Translations under genes and position numbers: made by a program
Source of the DNA: Halisarca cf. caerulea
Taxonomy: Eukaryota > Porifera > Demospongiae > Chondrillida > Halisarcidae
Direction: 5' to 3'
DNA: 64,000 nt
Assembly: GCA_963170055.1 (NCBI GenBank)
Contig: CAUJGJ010000444.1
Coordinates: 5,797,118 to 5,861,117 of the forward strand
The notes under the pieces: generated by a model
Told to the model about the DNA's origin: nothing
Database searches by the model: none
The model's input: the letters and a program-made list of their open reading frames with translations, nothing else
Part shown: positions 24,091 through 37,193 of the stretch, in pieces
Layout of the letters: the number at the start of each line of letters is the position of its first letter
Position numbering within the stretch: position 1 is the stretch's first letter

Positions 24091-27000
24091 GATCAATGTT
24101 TGGCACTAGCACCACGCACATTCCCAGTGGACACGCATGAACTTTCCGAAATACTGTGGGCGTATTTTTGTACTGTTAATATTATGGATATGGTGGTTCT
24201 AAGACCAAAATTTGGCACTAGCACCACGCACATTCCCAGTGGACACGCATGAAGTTTCTGAAGTGCTGTGGGCATATTTGTGTAGTGTTGGATATGGTGG
24301 TTCTAAGACCAATGTTTGGCACTAGCACCATGCACATTCTCAGTGGACACACATGAAGTTTCTGAAGTGCTGTGGGCATATTTGTGTAGAGTTGGATATG
24401 GTGGTTCTAAGACCAATATTTGGAACTAGCACCACGCACATTGTCAGTGGACACACATGAAGTTTCTGAAGTGCTGTGGGCATATTTGTGTAGAGTTGAA
24501 TATGGTGGTTCTAAGACCAATATTTGAAACTAGCACCACGCACATTGTCAGTGGACACACATGAAGTTTCTGAAGTACTGTGGGCGTATTTGTGTAGTGT
24601 TTCTGAAGTGCTGTGGGCGTATTTGTGTAGTGTTGGATATGGTGGTTCTAAGACCAATGTTTGGCACTAGCACCACGCACATTCCCAGTGGACACGCATG
24701 AAGTTTCTGAAGTACTGTGGGCATATTTGTGTAGTGTTGGATATGGTGGTTCTAAGACCAATGTTTGGCACTAGCACCACGCACATTCCCAGTGGACACG
24801 CATGAACTTTCCGAAGTACTGTGGGCGTATTTTTGTACTGTTAATATTATGGATATGGTGGTTCTAAGACCAAAATTTGGCACTAGCACCACACACATTC
24901 CCAGTGGACATGCATGAAGTTTCTGAAGTGCTGTGGGCATATTTGTGTAGTGTTGGATATGGTGGTTCTAAGACCAATGTTTGGCACTAGCACCATGCAC
25001 ATTCCCAGTGGACACGCATGAACTTTCCGAAGTACTGTGGGCGTATTTTTGTACTGTTAATATTATGGATATGGTGGTTCTAAGACCAATATTTGGTTCT
25101 AGCACCACGCACATTGTCAGTGGACACACATGAAGTTTCTAAAGTGCTGTGGGCGTATTTGTATAGGGTTTAATATGCTGGTGATTAGACCAATACTTGG
25201 TACTAGCACCACGCACATTCCCAGTGGACACACATGAAGTTTCTGAAGTGCTGTGGGCGTATTTGTGTAGTGTTGGATACCCTGGTGCTAATACCAATAT
25301 TCGGCACTAGCACCACTCACATTCCCAGTAGACACGCATGAAGTTTCTGAAGTACTGTGGGCGTATTTTTCTACTGTTGGATATGGTGGTTCTAAGACCA
25401 ATGTTTGGCAATAGCACCATGCACATTTCCAGGGGACACACATGAAGTTTCTGAAGTGCTGTGGGCGTATTTGTGTAGTATTGGATACGCTGGTGCTAAT
25501 ACCAATATTTGGCACTAGCACCGCTCACATTCCCAGTAGACATGCATGAAGTTTCTGAAGTACTGTGGGCGTATTTTTGTACTGTTGGATATGGTGGTTC
25601 TAAGACCAATATTTGGTACTAGCACCACGCACATTGTCAGTGGATACACATGAAGTTTCTGAAGTGCTGTGGGTGTATTTGTGTAGTGTTGGATACGCTG
25701 GTGCTAATACCAATATTTGGCACTAGCACCATGCACATTGTCAGTGGACACACATGAAGTTTCTGAAGTGCTGTGGGCATATTTGTGTAGAGTTGGATAT
25801 GGTGGTTCTAAGACCAATATTTGGAACTAGCACCACGCACATTGTCAGTGGACACACATGAAGTTTCTGAAGTGCTGTGGGCATATTTGTGTAGAGTTGA
25901 ATATGGTGGTTCTAAGACCAATATTTGAAACTAGCACCACGCACATTGTCAGTGGACACACATGAAGTTTCTGAAGTACTGTGGGCGTATTTGTGTAGTG
26001 TTTCTGAAGTGCTGTGGGCGTATTTGTGTAGTGTTGGATATGGTGGTTCTAAGACCAATGTTTGGCACTAGCACCACGCACATTCCCAGTGGACACGCAT
26101 GAAGTTTCTGAAGTACTGTGGGCATATTTGTGTAGTGTTGGATATGGTTGTTCTAAGACCAATGTTTGGCACTAGCACCACGCACATTCCCAGTGGACAC
26201 GCATGAACTTTCCGAAGTACTGTGGGCGTATTTTTGTACTGTTAATATTATGGATATGGTGGTTCTAAGACCAAAATTTGGCACTAGCACCACACACATT
26301 CCCAGTGGACATGCATGAAGTTTCTGAAGTGCTGTGGGCATATTTGTGTAGTGTTGGATATGGTGGTTCTAAGACCAATGTTTGGCACTAGCACCACGCA
26401 CATTCCCAGTGGACACGCATGAACTTTCCGAAGTACTGTGGGCGTATTTTTGTACTGTTAATATTATGGATATGGTGGTTCTAAGACCAATATTTGGTTC
26501 TAGCACCACGCACATTGTCAGTGGACACACATGAAGTTTCTAAAGTGCTGTGGGCGTATTTGTATAGGGTTTAATATGCTGGTGATTAGACCAATACTTG
26601 GTACTAGCACCACGCACATTCCCAGTGGACACACATGAAGTTTCTGAAGTGCTGTGGGCGTATTTGTGTAGTGTTGGATACCCTGGTGCTAATACCAATA
26701 TTCGGCACTAGCACCACTCACATTCCCAGTAGACACGCATGAAGTTTCTGAAGTACTGTGGGCGTATTTTTCTACTGTTGGATATGGTGGTTCTAAGACC
26801 AATGTTTGGCAATAGCACCATGCACATTTCCAGGGGACACACATGAAGTTTCTGAAGTGCTGTGGGCGTATTTGTGTAGTATTGGATACGCTGGTGCTAA
26901 TACCAATATTTGGCACTAGCACCGCTCACATTCCCAGTAGACATGCATGAAGTTTCTGAAGTACTGTGGGCGTATTTTTGTACTGTTGGATATGGTGGTT

Positions 27001-28422
27001 CTAAGACCAATATTTGGTACTAGCACCACGCACATTGTCAGTGGATACACATGAAGTTTCTGAAGTGCTGTGGGTGTATTTGTGTAGTGTTGGATACGCT
27101 GGTGCTAATACCAATATTTGGCACTAGCACCATGCACATTGTCAGTGGACACACATGAAGTTTCTGAAGTGCTGTGGGCATATTTGTGTAGAGTTGGATA
27201 TGGTGGTTCTAAGACCAATATTTGGAACTAGCACCACGCACATTGTCAGTGGACACACATGAAGTTTCTGAAGTGCTGTGGGCATATTTGTGTAGAGTTG
27301 AATATGGTGGTTCTAAGACCAATATTTGAAACTAGCACCACGCACATTGTCAGTGGACACACATGAAGTTTCTGAAGTACTGTGGGCGTATTTGTGTAGT
27401 GTTTCTGAAGTGCTGTGGGCGTATTTGTGTAGTGTTGGATATAGTGGTTCTAAGACCAATATTTGGCACTAGCACCACGCACATTCCAAGTGGACACACA
27501 TGAAGTTTCTGAAGTGCTGTGGGCGTATTTGTGTAGTGTTGGATACGCTGGTGCTAATACCAATATTTGGCACTAGCACCACGCACATTCCCAGTAACCA
27601 CGCATTACGTTTTTGAAGTACTGTGGGCGTATTTTTGTACTGTTGGATATGGTGGTTCTAAGACCAATATTTGGCACTAGCACCACGCACATTCCCAGTG
27701 GACACACATGAAGTTTCTGAAGTGTTGTGGGCGTATCTGTGTAGTGTTAAATATGCCAGTGTTAAGACCAATATTTGGCATTAGAACCATGCACATTCCC
27801 AGTGGACACACATGAAGTTTCTGAAGTGCTGTGGGCGTATTTGTGTAGTGTTGGATACGCTGGTGCTAATACCAATATTCGGCACTAGCACCACTCACAT
27901 TCCCAGTAAACACACATGAAGTTTCTGAAGTACTGTGGGCGTATTTGTGTAGTGTTTCTGAAGTGCTGTGGGCGTATTTGTGTAGTGTTGGATATAGTGG
28001 TTCTAAGACCAATGTTTGGCACTAGCACCACGCACATTCCCAGTGGACACGCATGAAGTTTCTGAAGTGCTGTGGGCGTATTTGTGTAGTGTTGGATACG
28101 CTGGTGCTAATACCAATATTTGGCACTAGCACCACGCACATTCCCAGTAACCACGCATTAAGTTTTTGAAGTACTGTGGGCGTATTTTTGTACTGTTGGA
28201 TATGGTGGTTCTAAGACCAATATTTGGCACTAGCACCACGCAAATTGTCAGTGGACACACATGAAGTTTCCTAAGTACTGTGGGCGTATTTGTGTAGTGT
28301 TGGATATGGTGGTTCTAAGACCAAAATTTGGCACTAGAACCACGCACATTCCCAGTGGACACGCATGAAGTTTCTGAAGTGCTGTGGGCATATTTGTGTA
28401 GTGTTGGATATGGTGGTTCTAA
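24091..28422 (+). repeat. Zone A unit 8, 4,332 bp, with internal 1,401-bp duplication
   Basis: 40 monomers, four partial units, five +8 alleles: 4160 + 132 + 40 = 4332. Landmarks at 24752/26153 and 25288/26689 are each offset by 1,401 bp, which shows a tandem duplication inside the unit. Confidence 0.85.
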
Positions 28423-29895
28423 GATCAATGTTTGGCACTAGCACCACGCACATTCCCAGTGGACACGCATGAACTTTCCGAAATACTGTGGGCGTATTTT
28501 TGTACTGTTAATATTATGGATATGGTGGTTCTAAGACCAAAATTTGGCACTAGCACCACGCACATTCCCAGTGGACACGCATGAAGTTTCTGAAGTGCTG
28601 TGGGCATATTTGTGTAGTGTTGGATATGGTGGTTCTAAGACCAATGTTTGGCACTAGCACCATGCACATTCTCAGTGGACACACATGAAGTTTCTGAAGT
28701 GCTGTGGGCATATTTGTGTAGAGTTGGATATGGTGGTTCTAAGACCAATATTTGGAACTAGCACCACGCACATTGTCAGTGGACACACATGAAGTTTCTG
28801 AAGTACTGTGGGCGTATTTGTGTAGTGTTTCTGAAGTGCTGTGGGCGTATTTGTGTAGTGTTGGATATGGTGGTTCTAAGACCAATGTTTGGCACTAGCA
28901 CCACGCACATTCCCAGTGGACACGCATGAAGTTTCTGAAGTACTGTGGGCATATTTGTGTAGTGTTGGATATGGTGGTTCTAAGACCAATGTTTGGCACT
29001 AGCACCACGCACATTCCCAGTGGACACGCATGAACTTTCCGAAGTACTGTGGGCGTATTTTTGTACTGTTAATATTATGGATATGGTGGTTCTAAGACCA
29101 AAATTTGGCACTAGCACCACACACATTCCCAGTGGACATGCATGAAGTTTCTGAAGTGCTGTGGGCATATTTGTGTAGTGTTGGATATGGTGGTTCTAAG
29201 ACCAATGTTTGGCACTAGCACCACGCACATTCCCAGTGGACACGCATGAACTTTCCGAAGTACTGTGGGCGTATTTTTGTACTGTTAATATTATGGATAT
29301 GGTGGTTCTAAGACCAATATTTGGTTCTAGCACCACGCACATTGTCAGTGGACACACATGAAGTTTCTAAAGTGCTGTGGGCGTATTTGTATAGGGTTTA
29401 ATATGCTGGTGATTAGACCAATACTTGGTACTAGCACCACGCACATTCCCAGTGGACACACATGAAGTTTCTGAAGTGCTGTGGGCGTATTTGTGTAGTG
29501 TTGGATACCCTGGTGCTAATACCAATATTCGGCACTAGCACCACTCACATTCCCAGTAGACACGCATGAAGTTTCTGAAGTACTGTGGGCGTATTTTTCT
29601 ACTGTTGGATATGGTGGTTCTAAGACCAATGTTTGGCAATAGCACCATGCACATTTCCAGGGGACACACATGAAGTTTCTGAAGTGCTGTGGGCGTATTT
29701 GTGTAGTATTGGATACGCTGGTGCTAATACCAATATTTGGCACTAGCACCGCTCACATTCCCAGTAGACATGCATGAAGTTTCTGAAGTACTGTGGGCGT
29801 ATTTTTGTACTGTTGGATATGGTGGTTCTAAGACCAATATTTGGTACTAGCACCACGCACATTGTCAGTGGATACACATGAAGTTTCTGAAGTGC
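28423..29895 (+). repeat. Zone A unit 9, truncated at the A/B boundary
   Basis: It follows the zone A order until about 29,895. There the expected GGGTGTATTTGTGTAGTG is replaced by GGGCGTATTTGTGTACTATT, the zone B marker. Confidence 0.8.
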
Positions 29896-32200
29896 TGTGG
29901 GCGTATTTGTGTACTATTGGATATGCTGGTGCTAATACCAATATTTGGAACTAGCACCACTCACATTCCAAGTAGACACACATGAAGTTTCTGAAGTGCT
30001 GTGGGCATATTTGTGTAGAGTTGGATATGGTGGTTCTAAGACCAATATTTGGAACTAGCACCACGCACATTGTCAGTGGACACACATGAAGTTTCTGAAG
30101 TGCTGTGGGCATATTTGTGTAGAGTTGGATATGGTGGTTCTAAGACCAATATTTGGAACTAGCACCACGCAAATTGTCAGTGGACACACATGAAGTTTCT
30201 GAAGTACTGTGGGCGTATTTGTGTAGTGTTAGATATGGCGGTTCTAAGACCAAAATTTGGCACTAGCACCACGCACATTCCCAGTGGACACGCATGAAGT
30301 TTCTAAAGTACTGTGGGCGTATTTTTGTACTGTTGGATATGGTGGTTCTAAGACCAATATTTGGTACTAGCACCACGCATATTGTTAGTGGATACACATG
30401 AAGTTTCTGAAGTGCTGTGGGTGTATTTGTGTAGTGTTGGATACGCTGGTGCTAATACCAATATTTGGCACTAGCACCATGCACATTGTCAGTGGACACA
30501 CATGAAGTTTCTGAAGTACTGTGGGCGTATTTGTGTAGTGTTTCTGAAGTGATGTGGGCGTATTTGTGTAGTGTTGGATATGGCGGTTCTAAGACCAATG
30601 TTTGGCACTAGCACCACGCACATTCCCAGTGGACACACATGACGTTTCTGAAGTGCTGTGAGCGTATTTATGTAGTGTTGGATATGGTGGTTCTAAGACC
30701 AAAATTTGGCACTAGCACCACTCACATTCCCCGTGGACACACATGAAGTTTCCGAAGTGTTGTGGGCATATTTGTGTAGTGTTGGATATGGTGGTTCTAA
30801 GACCAATGTTTGGCACTAGCACCACGCACATTCCCAGTGGACACACATGAAGTTTCTGAAGTGCTGTGGGCGTATTTGTGTAGTGTTGGATACACTGGTG
30901 CTGATACCAATATTTGACACTAGCACCACGCATATTCCCAGTAGACACGCATTAAGTTTTTGAAGTACTGTGGGTGTATTTTTGTACTGTTGGATATGGT
31001 GGTTCTAAGACCAATATTTGGCACTAGCACCACGCACATTCCCAGTGGACACACATGAAGTTTCTAAAGTGTTGTGGGCGTATCTGTGTAGTGTTAAATA
31101 TGCCAGTGTTAAGACCAATATTTCGCAATAGCACCATACACATTCCCAGTGGACACGCACGAAGTTACTGAAGTGCTGTGGGCGTATTTGTGTACTATTG
31201 GATATGCTGGTGCTAATACCAATATTTGGCACTAGCACCACTCACATTCCAAGTAGACACACATGAAGTTTCTGAAGTGCTGTGGGCATATTTGTGTAGA
31301 GTTGGATATGGTGGTTCTAAGACCAATATTTGGAACTAGCACCACGCACATTGTCAGTGGACACACATGAAGTTTCTGAAGTGCTGTGGGCATATTTGTG
31401 TAGAGTTGGATATGGTTGTTCTAAGACCAATATTTGGAACTAGCACCACGCAAATTGTCAGTGGACACACATGAAGTTTCTGAAGTACTGTGGGCGTATT
31501 TGTGTAGTGTTGGATACGCTGGTGCTAATACCAATATTTGGCACTAGCACCACGCACATTCCCAGTGGACACACATGAAGTTTCTGAAGTGTTGTGGGCG
31601 TATCTGTGTAGTGTTAAATATGCCAGTGTTAAGACCAATATTTCGTAATAGCACCATACACATTCCCAGTGGACACGCACGAAGTTTGTGAAGTGCTGTG
31701 GGCGTATTTGTGTACTATTGGATATGCTGGTGCTAATACCAATATTTGGAACTAGCACCACTCACATTCCAAGTAGACACACATGAAGTTTCTGAAGTGC
31801 TGTGGGCATATTTGTGTAGAGTTGGATATGGTGGTTCTAAGACCAATATTTGGAACTAGCACCACGCACATTGTCAGTGGACACACATGAAGTTTCTGAA
31901 GTGCTTTGGGCATATTTGTGTAGTGTTAGATATGGCGGTTCTAAGACCAAAATTTGGCACTAGCACCACGCACATTCCCAGTGGACACGCATGAAGTTTC
32001 TAAAGTACTGTGGGCGTATTTTTGTACTGTTGGATATGGTGGTTCTAAGACCAATATTTGGTACTAGCACCACGCACATTGTCAGTGGATACACATGAAG
32101 TTTCTGAAGTGCTGTGGGTGTATTTGTGTAGTGTTGGATACGCTGGTGCTAATACCAATATTTGGCACTTACACCATGCACATTGTCAGTGGACACACAT
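29896..32200 (+). repeat. Zone B entry segment, irregular order
   Basis: It contains zone B monomer types, but the GAAGATTCTG landmark is absent until 32201. One 33-bp partial unit near 30540 carries GATGTGGGCG. This part appears less homogenised than the units after it. Confidence 0.65.
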
Positions 32201-33691
32201 GAAGATTCTGAAGTGCTGTGGGCATATATTTGTGTAGAGTTGAATATGGTGGTTCTAAGACCAATATTTGAAACTAGCACCATGCACATTGTCAGTGGAC
32301 ACACATGAAGTTTCTGAAGTACTGTGGGCGTATTTGTGTAGTGTTTCTGAAGTGCTGTGGGCGTATTTGTGTAGTGTTGGATATGGCGGTTCTAAGACCA
32401 ATGTTTGGCACTAGCACCACGCACATTCCCAGTGGACACACATGACGTTTCTGAAGTGCTGTGAGCGTATTTATGTAGTGTTGGATATGGTGGTTTTAAG
32501 ACCAAAATTTGGCACTAGCACCACTCACATTCCCCGTGGACACACATGAAGTTTCCGAAGTGTTGTGGGCATATTTGTGTAGTGTTGGATATGGTGGTTC
32601 TAAGACCAATGTTTGGCACTAGCACCACGCACATTCCCAGTGGACACACATGAAGTTTCTGAAGTGCTGTGGGCGTATTTGTGTAGTGTTGGATACGCTG
32701 GTGCTAATACCAATATTTGACACTAGCACCACGCACATTCCCAGTAGACACACATGAAGTTTCTGAAGTGCTGTGGGCATATTTGTGTAGAGTTGGATAT
32801 GGTTGTTCTAAGACCAATATTTGGAACTAGCACCACGCAAATTGTCAGTGGACACACATGAAGTTTCTGAAGTACTGTGGGCGTATTTGTGTAGTGTTGG
32901 ATACGCTGGTGCTAATACCAATATTTGGCACTAGCACCACGCACATTCCCAGTGGACACACATGAAGTTTCTGAAGTGTTGTGGGCGTATCTGTGTAGTG
33001 TTAAATATGCCAGTGTTAAGACCAATATTTCGTAATAGCACCATACACATTCCCAGTGGACACGCACGAAGTTTCTGAAGTGCTGTGGGCGTATTTGTGT
33101 ACTATTGGATATGCTGGTGCTAATACCAATATTTGGAACTAGCACCACTCACATTCCAAGTAGACACACATGAAGTTTCTGAAGTGCTGTGGGCATATTT
33201 GTGTAGAGTTGGATATGGTGGTTCTAAGACCAATATTTGGAACTAGCACCACGCACATTGTCAGTGGACACACATGAAGTTTCTGAAGTGCTTTGGGCAT
33301 ATTTGTGTAGAGTTGGATATGGTGGTTCTAAGACCAATATTTGGAACTAGCACCACGCAAATTGTCAGTGGACACACATGAAGTTTCTGAAGTACTGTGG
33401 GCGTATTTGTGTAGTGTTAGATATGGCGGTTCTAAGACCAAAATTTGGCACTAGCACCACGCACATTCCCAGTGGACACGCATGAAGTTTCTAAAGTACT
33501 GTGGGCGTATTTTTGTACTGTTGGATATGGTGGTTCTAAGACCAATATTTGGTACTAGCACCACGCACATTGTCAGTGGATACACATGAAGTTTCTGAAG
33601 TGCTGTGGGTGTATTTGTGTAGTGTTGGATACGCTGGTGCTAATACCAATATTTGGCACTAGCACCATGCACATTGTCAGTGGACACACAT
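32201..33691 (+). repeat. Zone B unit 1, 1,491 bp
   Basis: 14 monomers + 33 + 2. It begins at the GAAGATTCTG landmark. The monomer just before it has the private variant GGCACTTACACC near 32165. Confidence 0.85.
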
Positions 33692-35598
33692 GAAGATTCT
33701 GAAGTGCTGTGGGCATATATTTGTGTAGAGTTGAATATGGTGGTTCTAAGACCAATATTTGAAACTAGCACCATGCACATTGTCAGTGGACACACATGAA
33801 GTTTCTGAAGTACTGTGGGCGTATTTGTGTAGTGTTTCTGAAGTGCTGTGGGCGTATTTGTGTAGTGTTGGATATGGCGGTTCTAAGACCAATGTTTGGC
33901 ACTAGCACCACGCACATTCCCAGTGGACACACATGACGTTTCTGAAGTGCTGTGAGCGTATTTATGTAGTGTTGGATATGGTGGTTCTAAGACCAAAATT
34001 TGGCACTAGCACCACTCACATTCCCCGTGGACACACATGAAGTTTCCGAAGTGTTGTGGGCATATTTGTGTAGTGTTGGATATGGTGGTTCTAAGACCAA
34101 TGTTTGGCACTAGCACCACGCACATTCCCAGTGGACACACATGAAGTTTCTGAAGTGCTGTGGGCGTATTTGTGTAGTGTTGGATACACTGGTGCTGATA
34201 CCAATATTTGGAACTAGCACCACGCACATTCCCAGTAGACACGCATTAAGTTTTTGAAGTACTGTGGGTGTATTTTTGTACTGTTGGATATGGTGGTTCT
34301 AAGACCAATATTTGGCACTAGCACCACGCACATTCCCAGTGGACACACATGAAGTTTCTGAAGTGTTGTGGGCGTATCTGTGTAGTGTTAAATATGCCAG
34401 TGTTAAGACCAATATTTCGCAATAGCACCATACACATTCCCAGTGGACACGCACGAAGTTACTGAAGTGCTGTGGGCGTATTTGTGTACTATTGGATATG
34501 CTGGTGCTAATACCAATATTTGGCACTAGCACCACTCACATTCCAAGTAGACACACATGAAGTTTCTGAAGTGCTGTGGGCATATTTGTGTAGAGTTGGA
34601 TATGGTGGTTCTAAGACCAATATTTGGAACTAGCACCACGCACATTGTCAGTGGACACACATGAAGTTTCTGAAGTGCTGTGGGCATATTTGTGTAGAGT
34701 TGGATATGGTTGTTCTAAGACCAATATTTGGAACTAGCACCACGCAAATTGTCAGTGGACACACATGAAGTTTCTGAAGTACTGTGGGTGTATTTGTGTA
34801 GTGTTGGATACGCTGGTGCTAATACCAATATTTGGCACTAGCACCACGCACATTCCCAGTGGACACACATGAAGTTTCTGAAGTGTTGTGGGCGTATCTG
34901 TGTAGTGTTAAATATGCCAGTGTTAAGACCAATATTTCGTAATAGCACCATACACATTCCCAGTGGACACGCACGAAGTTTCTGAAGTGCTGTGGGCGTA
35001 TTTGTGTACTATTGGATATGCTGGTGCTAATACCAATATTTGGAACTAGCACCACTCACATTCCAAGTAGACACACATGAAGTTTCTGAAGTGCTGTGGG
35101 CATATTTGTGTAGAGTTGGATATGGTGGTTCTAAGACCAATATTTGGAACTAGCACCACGCACATTGTCAGTGGACACACATGAAGTTTCTGAAGTGCTT
35201 TGGGCATATTTGTGTAGAGTTGGATATGGTGGTTCTAAGACCAATATTTGGAACTAGCACCACGCAAATTGTCAGTGGACACACATGAAGTTTCTGAAGT
35301 ACTGTGGGCGTATTTGTGTAGTGTTAGATATGGCGGTTCTAAGACCAAAATTTGGCACTAGCACCACGCACATTCCCAGTGGACACGCATGAAGTTTCTA
35401 AAGTACTGTGGGCGTATTTTTGTACTGTTGGATATGGTGGTTCTAAGACCAATATTTGGTACTAGCACCACGCACATTGTCAGTGGATACACATGAAGTT
35501 TCTGAAGTGCTGTGGGTGTATTTGTGTAGTGTTGGATACGCTGGTGCTAATACCAATATTTGGCACTAGCACCATGCACATTGTCAGTGGACACACAT
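33692..35598 (+). repeat. Zone B unit 2, 1,907 bp
   Basis: 18 monomers + 33 + 2, four monomers more than unit 1. Practically the same as unit 4 by eye. Confidence 0.85.
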
Positions 35599-37193
35599 GA
35601 AGATTCTGAAGTGCTGTGGGCATATATTTGTGTAGAGTTGAATATGGTGGTTCTAAGACCAATATTTGAAACTAGCACCATGCACATTGTCAGTGGACAC
35701 ACATGAAGTTTCTGAAGTACTGTGGGCGTATTTGTGTAGTGTTTCTGAAGTGCTGTGGGCGTATTTGTGTAGTGTTGGATATGGCGGTTCTAAGACCAAT
35801 GTTTGGCACTAGCACCACGCACATTCCCAGTGGACACACATGACGTTTCTGAAGTGCTGTGAGCGTATTTATGTAGTGTTCGATATGGTGGTTCTAAGAC
35901 CAAAATTTGGCACTAGCACCACTCACATTCCCCGTGGACACACATGAAGTTTCCGAAGTGTTGTGGGCATATTTGTGTAGTGTTGGATATGGTGGTTCTA
36001 AGACCAATGTTTGGCACTAGCACCACGCACATTCCCAGTGGACACACATGAAGTTTCTGAAGTGCTGTGGGCGTATTTGTGTAGTGTTGGATACGCTGGT
36101 GCTAATACCAATATTTGACACTAGCACCACGCACATTCCCAGTAGACACACATGAAGTTTCTGAAGTGCTGTGGGCATATTTGTGTAGAGTTGGATATGG
36201 TGGTTCTAAGACCAATATTTGGAACTAGCACCACGCACATTGTCAGTGGACACACATGAAGTTTCTGAAGTGCTGTGGGCATATTTGTGTAGAGTTGGAT
36301 ATGGTTGTTCTAAGACCAATATTTGGAACTAGCACCACGCAAATTGTCAGTGGACACACATGAAGTTTCTGAAGTACTGTGGGTGTATTTGTGTAGTGTT
36401 GGATACGCTGGTGCTAATACCAATATTTGGCACTAGCACCACGCACATTCCCAGTGGACACACATGAAGTTTCTGAAGTGTTGTGGGCGTATCTGTGTAG
36501 TGTTAAATATGCCAGTGTTAAGACCAATATTTCGTAATAGCACCATACACATTCCCAGTGGACACGCACGAAGTTTCTGAAGTGCTGTGGGCGTATTTGT
36601 GTACTATTGGATATGCTGGTGCTAATACCAATATTTGGAACTAGCACCACTCACATTCCAAGTAGACACACATGAAGTTTCTGAAGTGCTGTGGGCATAT
36701 TTGTGTAGAGTTGGATATGGTGGTTCTAAGACCAATATTTGGAACTAGCACCACGCACATTGTCAGTGGACACACATGAAGTTTCTGAAGTGCTTTGGGC
36801 ATATTTGTGTAGAGTTGGATATGGTGGTTCTAAGACCAATATTTGGAACTAGCACCACGCAAATTGTCAGTGGACACACATGAAGTTTCTGAAGTACTGT
36901 GGGCGTATTTGTGTAGTGTTAGATATGGCGGTTCTAAGACCAAAATTTGGCACTAGCATCACGCACATTCCCAGTGGACACGCATGAAGTTTCTAAAGTA
37001 CTGTGGGCGTATTTTTGTACTGTTGGATATGGTGGTTCTAAGACCAATATTTGGTACTAGCACCACGCACATTGTCAGTGGATACACATGAAGTTTCTGA
37101 AGTGCTGTGGGTGTATTTGTGTAGTGTTGGATACGCTGGTGCTAATACCAATATTTGGCACTAGCACCATGCACATTGTCAGTGGACACACAT
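35599..37193 (+). repeat. Zone B unit 3, 1,595 bp
   Basis: 15 monomers + 33 + 2. Private variants include GTGTTCGATATGG near 35880 and CACTAGCATCACG near 36955. Confidence 0.85.

Larger units (their letters stand above)
4122..29895 (+). repeat. Satellite zone A (GATC-marked higher-order units)
   Basis: It is defined by the +8 allele (GTTAATATTATGG instead of GTTGG), by the type-IV monomer, and by one AAGATCAATG variant per higher-order unit at 4676, 7391, 9786, 11973, 14368, 18076, 20279, 24091 and 28423. The +2 allele of zones B and C was not seen here. Confidence 0.85.
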
